This document shows, in pieces, positions 1-4,760 of a DNA stretch of 9,282 bases. Made by a program: the position numbers and the translations under genes. This stretch comes from Methanobacteriota archaeon (GTDB lineage: Archaea > Thermoplasmatota > DTKX01 > GCA-020343715). Below the pieces are notes generated by a model. It had not been told where the DNA came from, did no database searches, and saw only the letters and a program-made list of their open reading frames with translations. The DNA lies in NCBI GenBank assembly GCA_030594725.1, contig JAUVEQ010000082.1, positions 1-9,282 of the forward strand, read 5' to 3'. Each line of letters begins with the position of its first letter. Position 1 is the stretch's first letter.

Positions 1-2
1 GG

Positions 3-845
3 GATGGCGCCAAGGACAACGTCATGACCCGCGTCGACGACCACTTCGAGTTCGTGGTCGATACCACCCAGCTGACCGAGGGCGAGCACCTCATCAGGCT
101 CTGGGCATTCGACCTACCGGGCAACAACAACCAGTCCTACGCCGTCGGGATCAATGTCGACCGCACCCCGCCTGTGGTGACCATCGTCTCGGAAGGGGGC
201 GCCCACTCGGTCCAGTACATGCTGGAGGTCACCGTCGACGAGGCGCACCTCGACTCCGTAATGGTCGCCGTGGGAGATGCATCTCCGGTCGCGATGGGTG
301 AGATCGGGGGAGGATGGGAATGGTTGCTCGACCTCACTCAAGTTCCCGAGGGGGAGTTGACCTTCACCGTCACCGCCAGCGACACCGTGGGCCTCGAGTC
401 CACCCCCGTGTCCATCACCATAACCGTGGACCAGAAGGCGGACCTCGAGATATTCGAGGTCGATTGGGCCAAGATCGTGGCCGGGGAGGGGGAGACCCTC
501 AAGGTGGTCGTGACCGTGGGGAACGTCGGCACCGAGACCGCGGTGGGCTTCGACATCTCCGTGCTATCGGAGGGCAAGACCCATGCCAGCGTCACCGATG
601 ACACCGGCCTCGTACCAGGGGAGGAGAAGGTATACACGATCGAGTGGGAGGCGAAGAACCCTGGCAAGTGGACCGTATGGGTCCAGGTGGACGTCGATGA
701 CGCCATCGACGAGTCGGACGAGACCACCAACCAGCTAAGCGAGGATGAGAACCTGGATATCAAGGCCGCCGAGCCCGGCATGGGAGCCGCCATCCTGATC
801 CTCGCCCTCGCGGGGGCCGTTGCCATCCTTGGCCGTCGCCGTTGA
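3..845 (+). CDS. Surface protein with Ig-like and CARDB-like domains and C-terminal sorting-type anchor (5' partial)
   Basis: The reading frame is open to the left edge, so the ATG at 24 is probably internal and the true start lies outside the window. Numbering from that ATG, residues 1-46 are the end of one Ig-like repeat and 47-136 a second. They share the pattern D-T/L-T-Q-x-x-E-G-E, and the second opens with T-P-P-V-V. Residues 139-247 resemble a CARDB (cell-adhesion-related) domain: a start like ADLEIFEVDW, a G-N-V-G-T turn, P-G-E-E-K, and a late D-E-S-D-E-T-T-N. The protein ends with Pro-Gly-Met (251-253), a hydrophobic helix (254-270) and three arginines. That tripartite end is the layout of archaeal PGF-CTERM substrates, which are processed and lipid-anchored by archaeosortase; here Met replaces Phe. 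I infer an exported adhesion or stalk protein. No catalytic domain is visible in the part present. Confidence 0.85.
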   Translation, partial: DGAKDNVMTRVDDHFEFVVDTTQLTEGEHLIRLWAFDLPGNNNQSYAVGINVDRTPPVVTIVSEGGAHSVQYMLEVTVDEAHLDSVMVAVGDASPVAMGEIGGGWEWLLDLTQVPEGELTFTVTASDTVGLESTPVSITITVDQKADLEIFEVDWAKIVAGEGETLKVVVTVGNVGTETAVGFDISVLSEGKTHASVTDDTGLVPGEEKVYTIEWEAKNPGKWTVWVQVDVDDAIDESDETTNQLSEDENLDIKAAEPGMGAAILILALAGAVAILGRRR

Positions 846-863
846 ACCTGAAGGGAGGTTCAA
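842..863. terminator. Hairpin between convergent genes, overlapping a stop codon
   Basis: A perfect 8-bp inverted repeat (TTGAACCT, six-base loop, AGGTTCAA) includes the TGA stop of the upstream gene and lies in the 28-nt gap before the stop of the convergent propeller gene. It could act as a bidirectional transcript-end structure. There is no long T tract beside it, so the terminator role is inferred from its position and symmetry only. Confidence 0.4.
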
Positions 864-873
864 TCCTCCTCGT

Positions 874-3204
874 TCAGTCCTCCTCCTCCTCGTCCTCTCC
901 CCTCTTGAGCCATACCAGGAGGACCAGGAGAAGGGCGATGACAACCACGATGCCGATGATATATGCGAAGTCCGCCAGGGTCTGGGGCTCGATCCCGCCG
1001 TTCCCCTGGTTGCCGGTGCCGTTGATGGGGCCGATGTCCTCTCCCGCCAGCTCCTCGGGGGGCGGCGGGTAGGGTGTCAGATTGAGACTGTAGAGGGCGA
1101 AGGTACCGTCGGCGAAGCCCGCCGCGAACAGGCCGGGATTGGCCGGGTCGGCGGCGAGGAACACGCAGAGCTTGGTGGTGTTGATCTGCGAGATCGCCTG
1201 GACCCCCTCGAGCCCCGGGCGGTCCCGGGTCTGCCACAGCTGGATCGAGGTGCCGCCGTGGGGCCTCTCCACTGCGAACACGAGATCGCCATCGACCAGG
1301 GTCCATGCCACGGCGTACATGGTCCCCTCGTCGCCCTGTATCTCGACGATGGGCTCCCTGGGGTCCCCCGTGAAGATGGAGAGGTTCTGGTACTCACCTA
1401 TCGCCAGCCATCCGGAGTCCCCGTGGGCATCGCTGGAGCTGAGGGTCCCGTGGATCGATATGCCCGTCCGGTCGATGCGCCAATCCGGGGGTGAGAGGGT
1501 CCTCATGACCCCATCGAAGGTTATCGCCAGGAGGTCCTCGCCGTCCAGGTGGAACTCGACGACAGGCTCGCCGCCGCGAAAGCGATGCTCTGCCAGGACC
1601 TTCTTCTTCTCAAGGTCGAAGACCAGGATGGCGTTCTCGTCAGCTACGGAGCCCCCGACGGCCAGGATGTCGTCCCCGGAGATGAACTCCATGGACGTGA
1701 TGACGTGGATGTGGTCCCCGATCCATCCAAGGTCCAGTTCCTTGCTCTTCTTGAACGATGGGACGTCGTAGACCATGGTCAGAGGGCCATCGACGCTATC
1801 GGGCTCCCCCCAGGCCACCAGGTACCGGTCCGTCATGGACCACGCGGCCCCGGCAGGCGGACCCTCATTGAAGGGCGGGTCCAGGACGGTCACGGTCTCC
1901 ATGGTCCGGTTCACCACCCTCGCGTCGAACACGCCGGCGTAGCCACGGAGCAGGATCAGGGTGCCCTGATGGTTGAACGCGATGTTCAGGAAATCACCCT
2001 CGCCGCTCTCGTGGCGCCACTTCCTGAAGGATTCCAGACCCTTCCCGTCCGGCTCGTCCGGGTCCCCGGGCCATATCCCCGTGGGACGGGGCCTGATGAC
2101 CAGCCGGAAGGCTCCGAGGGTGCCGTCATCGAAGGCCACCAGCACCCTGCCCCGACCTCCGGGCTCGGGCTCCATCATGGTGACGCCGGCGGTGGTGTCC
2201 AGGTGGCAGATAGGGCCGGCCGTACCATTCGTGTGCAGCTCGTCCGCCACCTGCCATGCGACGAGCCTGGAACCACCCCCGGGCCGGGGGATGGCGGCGA
2301 TGAAATCGAGATCGCGGCCCATGGTCCAGGTGAAGCCCTGGATGGGCCCCGGCCCGATGGTGAGGGCGGGCGTTGGGTCCTGCAGGAAGCCCGATTGCAC
2401 GACGACCCTGCCCCGGGCACCTCCCAAGCCCCAGGGACCTCCGCGGGGTATGTACCAGGCGGTGGCCCCGCCCTCAAGTGCACCCTCGAAGCGCTCGTTG
2501 ACGGTCCAGTCCCCCCCGGTGATGATGTCGATGTTCCCTCCCGAGTCCGCAATGATGACCATTCCCCCGTCATCACCGACGGTCACGATGGTGTGGTTCC
2601 CCGGGTGCTCGATGTTGCGATGGATGCGCGCCGGCTCCACCTCGATGAAGAGCAGCCTGCTGGTACCGTGGGCGTCCCTCCCGGCAACCGACATGATGAC
2701 GTTGTACGCGTGGTAGCCGACAGAATCGATCTGGGGAAGGTCCACCAGGGCGATCCATGGAGAGGTCGTGTTCTGCACGAAGGAAGGCACGTCGTACATG
2801 GCCATCGTGTCGTTGATATCGGAGGGAGCCCGGCCCCAGATCATCACCGAGCTGTCGTCCATCGCCCAGGAGGCGTCCTTGGCCATGAAGCCCTCGTGGG
2901 GGGGCTCCAGGACGGCCAGGGTGGTCATGTTCCTGTCCATCACCCGGACCTCGCCGGGAGCGCCGTAACCGACGAGGAGCAGCATCGAGTGGTCACGTGA
3001 GAAGTTGATGCGAAGGTCGGCACCCTCGCCGTCGGGATGGGCCCAGGACTCCACCTCCTTCATATAGGCCTCCTCCAGGGGGTCGTAGGGATAGATCCAG
3101 GCATGGGAGGCAGGGGGGACCACGAGCATGAGGGCGACGAGGGCCGTCAATGTCACTCCGAGGAGGCGCTTCCCCCATGGCCTGCTACCGTTCTTGCCGT
3201 CCAT
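874..3204 (-). CDS. Secreted, membrane-anchored double beta-propeller-like protein
   Basis: This is a 776-residue protein with a basic N-terminus, a hydrophobic stretch (about 14-31) and a probable signal-peptidase site after S-H-A (33-35). The body is rich in short beta-strand signatures like those of WD40/YVTN-type propellers. It is an internal duplication: residues about 50-374 align with about 390-716. Landmarks repeat in order: an N-x-T-x-x-V-L-E/D-P-P segment (92-102 and 432-444), A-W/S-W-x-M (about 111-115 and 454-457), and Y-D-V-P-S-F (137-142 and 479-484). A Pro/Gly/Asn-rich linker (712-740) leads to one membrane helix (about 745-766) and a short tail of basic then acidic residues. 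Sequons are frequent. I infer a surface propeller that binds a ligand or partner; no enzymatic motif is visible. The start is the ATG at 3204, with GGAGG 7 nt upstream. The 3' end converges on the neighbouring surface protein. The exact family is not recognised. Confidence 0.85.
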   Translation of the reverse strand: MDGKNGSRPWGKRLLGVTLTALVALMLVVPPASHAWIYPYDPLEEAYMKEVESWAHPDGEGADLRINFSRDHSMLLLVGYGAPGEVRVMDRNMTTLAVLEPPHEGFMAKDASWAMDDSSVMIWGRAPSDINDTMAMYDVPSFVQNTTSPWIALVDLPQIDSVGYHAYNVIMSVAGRDAHGTSRLLFIEVEPARIHRNIEHPGNHTIVTVGDDGGMVIIADSGGNIDIITGGDWTVNERFEGALEGGATAWYIPRGGPWGLGGARGRVVVQSGFLQDPTPALTIGPGPIQGFTWTMGRDLDFIAAIPRPGGGSRLVAWQVADELHTNGTAGPICHLDTTAGVTMMEPEPGGRGRVLVAFDDGTLGAFRLVIRPRPTGIWPGDPDEPDGKGLESFRKWRHESGEGDFLNIAFNHQGTLILLRGYAGVFDARVVNRTMETVTVLDPPFNEGPPAGAAWSMTDRYLVAWGEPDSVDGPLTMVYDVPSFKKSKELDLGWIGDHIHVITSMEFISGDDILAVGGSVADENAILVFDLEKKKVLAEHRFRGGEPVVEFHLDGEDLLAITFDGVMRTLSPPDWRIDRTGISIHGTLSSSDAHGDSGWLAIGEYQNLSIFTGDPREPIVEIQGDEGTMYAVAWTLVDGDLVFAVERPHGGTSIQLWQTRDRPGLEGVQAISQINTTKLCVFLAADPANPGLFAAGFADGTFALYSLNLTPYPPPPEELAGEDIGPINGTGNQGNGGIEPQTLADFAYIIGIVVVIALLLVLLVWLKRGEDEEEED
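1057..3057 (-). repeat. Two homologous halves of the propeller protein (period about 340 residues)
   Basis: The two halves cover nt 2083-3057 (residues about 50-374) and 1057-2037 (about 390-716). They share the order of landmark motifs listed for the gene, and both finish in an F-x-D-G-T-x-x-x-F/Y-x-L motif (358-368 and 697-707). The similarity is at protein level and looks diverged, so it is an old duplication and not a recent DNA repeat. Confidence 0.7.
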
Positions 3205-3211
3205 CCACGTG

Positions 3212-3216
3212 CCTCC
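3212..3216 (-). promoter_or_regulatory. Ribosome binding site of the propeller gene
   Basis: On the minus strand GGAGG lies 7 nt before the ATG at 3204, a full match to the archaeal Shine-Dalgarno core. It fixes the start codon of the propeller gene. Confidence 0.75.
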
Positions 3217-3243
3217 ATGGCCCTGAGCGATTGGCCTGCTCCT

Positions 3244-3256
3244 CTTTAATCATTTG
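3244..3256 (-). promoter_or_regulatory. Candidate TATA-type promoter of the propeller gene
   Basis: Read on the minus strand, an A/T patch (CAAATGATTAAAG) stands out in a GC-rich intergenic region. Its centre is about 43 nt before the ATG. An archaeal transcript would start about 25 nt downstream of the box, giving a short leader of about 18-20 nt that still includes the GGAGG. The match to a TATA consensus is only moderate. Confidence 0.45.
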
Positions 3257-3326
3257 CTTACCGTTCGGGAGGGCTTGGCGAGGGGTCGGGATGGGCCCTT
3301 CCCCGGAGCATCCTCGGGCCGGACCC

Positions 3327-3336
3327 AAACTTAATG
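3327..3336 (+). promoter_or_regulatory. Candidate BRE/TATA promoter of the first two-helix membrane protein gene
   Basis: AAACTTAATG is an A/T-rich island within G/C-rich flanks and resembles the AAAC-plus-TTTAT elements before the next two plus-strand genes. It sits 36 nt upstream of an in-frame GTG at 3363, almost the same distance as at the hydrolase and methyltransferase genes. Confidence 0.5.
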
Positions 3337-3362
3337 ACCTCCCCTTCCCGTTCCGGGGCCGT

Positions 3363-3941
3363 GTGGTCGTGGGCCTCCGGGCCCGCCTCCGGGGAGAGGG
3401 ACCCTTGAGCAGGCTCGAACACAGGTGGATCGGCTCGATCGTCGCCGACGGCAGCGTCATCGAGGACCGGAGGCTATCCGGAAGGAAGCTCGTCGTCCTC
3501 GGGCTCGTCGCATTCGCCCTCCTGTTCCCGATCCTGTACCTGGCCACGGGACCTGGCATGCTGACATTCGTCATCCCGACCCTCTCGGGCCTCACCTTCA
3601 TCCTCATGGGCCTTCCCATGGCCCGCGCGAAGGCCTACCACGTCAACTTCACCGAGTTCATGGCCAAGGCCGACCACCTGAAATGGGTGACGTCGGGTCT
3701 CCTGGACGAGACCATCCAGGAGACCTTCGCCCGGGCCGACACGCCCCTTCGCAAGGCCCCGAAATGGCCCTACTTCCTGTTCTATCGCCTGGACGAGGGG
3801 CTGCACGTCAGCGTTGGCTCCTCCAAGGGCAGGCAACAGTACATCGTCACCGTCGAGATCGGGGGGATAACCCCTGGCAACCATCTCCTGGCCCTGGAGG
3901 TCCAGCAGGTCCTCGACGGGGTGGTGGTGGTGGGCGGGTAA
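3363..3941 (+). CDS. Hypothetical protein with two adjacent membrane helices and a C-terminal soluble domain
   Basis: From GTG 3363 the protein has 192 residues. A basic N-terminal segment of about 40 residues is followed by two closely spaced hydrophobic helices (about 42-62 and 66-86) and a domain of about 105 residues. That domain is predicted as helix then strands: F-M-A-K-A-D-H-L-K-W, then P-Y-F-L-F-Y, then repeated Val-rich strands, ending V-V-V-V-G-G. The helical-hairpin layout puts both ends on the same side, likely the cytoplasm, because the flanks of the pair are basic. The start is uncertain. GTG 3363 suits a leaderless transcript from the promoter at 3327, while TTG 3405 has a GGAG 8 nt upstream and would give 178 residues. 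The frame stays open farther upstream to an ATG at 3150, but that would run through the promoter and antisense to the propeller gene. I do not recognise the family. The next gene begins 60 nt downstream behind its own promoter. Confidence 0.72.
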   Translation: MVVGLRARLRGEGPLSRLEHRWIGSIVADGSVIEDRRLSGRKLVVLGLVAFALLFPILYLATGPGMLTFVIPTLSGLTFILMGLPMARAKAYHVNFTEFMAKADHLKWVTSGLLDETIQETFARADTPLRKAPKWPYFLFYRLDEGLHVSVGSSKGRQQYIVTVEIGGITPGNHLLALEVQQVLDGVVVVGG

Positions 3942-3947
3942 GGCCAG

Positions 3948-3958
3948 AAACATTTATC
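3948..3958 (+). promoter_or_regulatory. BRE/TATA promoter of the 221-residue membrane protein gene
   Basis: AAACATTTATC starts 7 nt after the stop of the preceding gene. TTTATC is a good archaeal TATA box and the A-rich bases before it fit a BRE. A start site about 25 nt downstream would leave a leader of about 20 nt carrying the GGTGG motif. Confidence 0.6.
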
Positions 3959-3989
3959 CCGTAGGAAACGAGCTTCACACCTTCCGGAT

Positions 3990-3994
3990 GGTGG
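3990..3994 (+). promoter_or_regulatory. GGTGG ribosome binding site deciding a GTG start
   Basis: GGTGG lies 6 nt before GTG 4001. It supports that codon over the later in-frame ATG at 4022, which has no suitably spaced purine-rich motif. Confidence 0.5.
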
Positions 3995-4000
3995 AACGTA

Positions 4001-4666
4001 GTGGCCTTCGTTATCGGGGACATGGTATGCACCGTGATGGTGCTGGTCGGCCTCTCGACGATACTGTTCATGCTCCTGGTCCCCACCCTGGCGGAGTACA
4101 GGAAGGGAAAGGGCGGCAGCACCCGGCCCATGGTCATCATCGTCATGGCCGTGCTCATCGTGGCCCTGGTCGGCTACTCCGCCTGGCTGTACGTCGATTA
4201 CCAGGAGTGGATGGGGACCCAGGAGCTGGAGTACACCCTCAACGTGACCATGGCCGAACCGGTCCAGGGCGTGCTGTACCTGCCCGTTTCGGTCAACACC
4301 ATCCTCCAGGAAGCCCTGGAGGTGGACTCGGACAACGGGTCGATCACCATCGTGGAGACGGCCAGGGGGCTGGCCCTGCGGCTCGAGTTCACAGGGAACG
4401 TCACCGTGCACGCCCGGCTGGAGAGGCCAGGGGACTTCCTGGACTTCCACCTCACGATGCTGGACGAACGGCACCACGAGACGAGCCGTTACCACTGGGT
4501 GGGTCTGGACACGGGCGGCATGCCCAACGGGACCGTGTCCGTGGAGTTCATGCTGGAACAGCACAGCTTCGACCACGACGAGTGGTCCTGGGTCTCCGAG
4601 GAGGTCGACGAGGGCTGGGAATCCTACAAGGTCCACTTCGAGTACTACGATTGGTACTACGGATGA
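4001..4666 (+). CDS. Hypothetical membrane protein with two N-terminal helices and an outside beta-rich domain
   Basis: The protein has 221 residues with membrane helices at about 8-30 and 44-66, separated by a short basic loop (Y-R-K-G-K-G-G near 33-39) that should face the cytoplasm. That places residues 67-221 outside, in keeping with four N-glycosylation sequons at 81, 112, 133 and 176. The outside part alternates polar and hydrophobic residues as beta sheets do, and ends in a Tyr/Trp-rich strand (Y-Y-D-W-Y-Y-G). No catalytic motif or known domain is recognised. It is followed by the GH30-like enzyme gene, but a hairpin and a separate promoter lie between them, so co-transcription is not evident. 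Translation starts at GTG 4001, supported by GGTGG upstream. Confidence 0.82.
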   Translation: MAFVIGDMVCTVMVLVGLSTILFMLLVPTLAEYRKGKGGSTRPMVIIVMAVLIVALVGYSAWLYVDYQEWMGTQELEYTLNVTMAEPVQGVLYLPVSVNTILQEALEVDSDNGSITIVETARGLALRLEFTGNVTVHARLERPGDFLDFHLTMLDERHHETSRYHWVGLDTGGMPNGTVSVEFMLEQHSFDHDEWSWVSEEVDEGWESYKVHFEYYDWYYG

Positions 4667-4673
4667 GGTGCCA

Positions 4674-4690
4674 GGGGTCCCCAGGACCCC
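4674..4690 (+). terminator. Strong G/C hairpin after the 221-residue membrane protein gene
   Basis: GGGGTCC, a three-base loop and GGACCCC form a 7-bp perfect stem beginning 7 nt after the stop codon. An A/T-rich stretch (ATTATTT at 4700-4706) follows, itself inside a weaker 5-bp inverted repeat (4694-4711). The position between two genes with separate promoters suits a transcript end, though archaeal terminators more often depend on T tracts than on stems. Confidence 0.4.
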
Positions 4691-4725
4691 CTGATTCCCA
4701 TTATTTGGAATGAGAGCGGGAGGGT

Positions 4726-4737
4726 AAACCCTTTATC
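4726..4737 (+). promoter_or_regulatory. BRE/TATA promoter of the GH30-like hydrolase gene
   Basis: AAACCCTTTATC is a clear archaeal BRE/TATA combination. The expected start site, about 25 nt beyond the box, falls at about 4759-4761, on the ATG at 4761. This argues for a leaderless mRNA and against the upstream in-frame GTG at 4740, which lies only 2 nt after the box and could not be within the transcript. Confidence 0.65.
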
Positions 4738-4760
4738 TAGTGGCCTGGCATGGACCTCCG

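Noticed and set aside
877..900. CCT/CTC run near the end of the propeller gene as a repeat element
   Set aside because: It is the codons for the acidic Asp/Glu tail of the propeller protein and not a separate repeat.
1549..3000. Plus-strand open frame of 483 codons opposite the propeller gene
   Set aside because: It is rich in His, Gly, Asp and Arg in no domain pattern, as expected for the antisense of a GC-rich gene. The minus-strand frame has a signal peptide, repeats, a membrane anchor and a GGAGG.
3921..3938. GTG trinucleotide run as a microsatellite
   Set aside because: It is short and encodes the Val-Val-Val-Val-Gly-Gly end of a gene; ordinary coding low complexity.
4740..4760. Hydrolase start at GTG 4740
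   Set aside because: It lies 2 nt downstream of the TATA box and so upstream of any transcript made from that promoter. ATG 4761 fits the expected start site.
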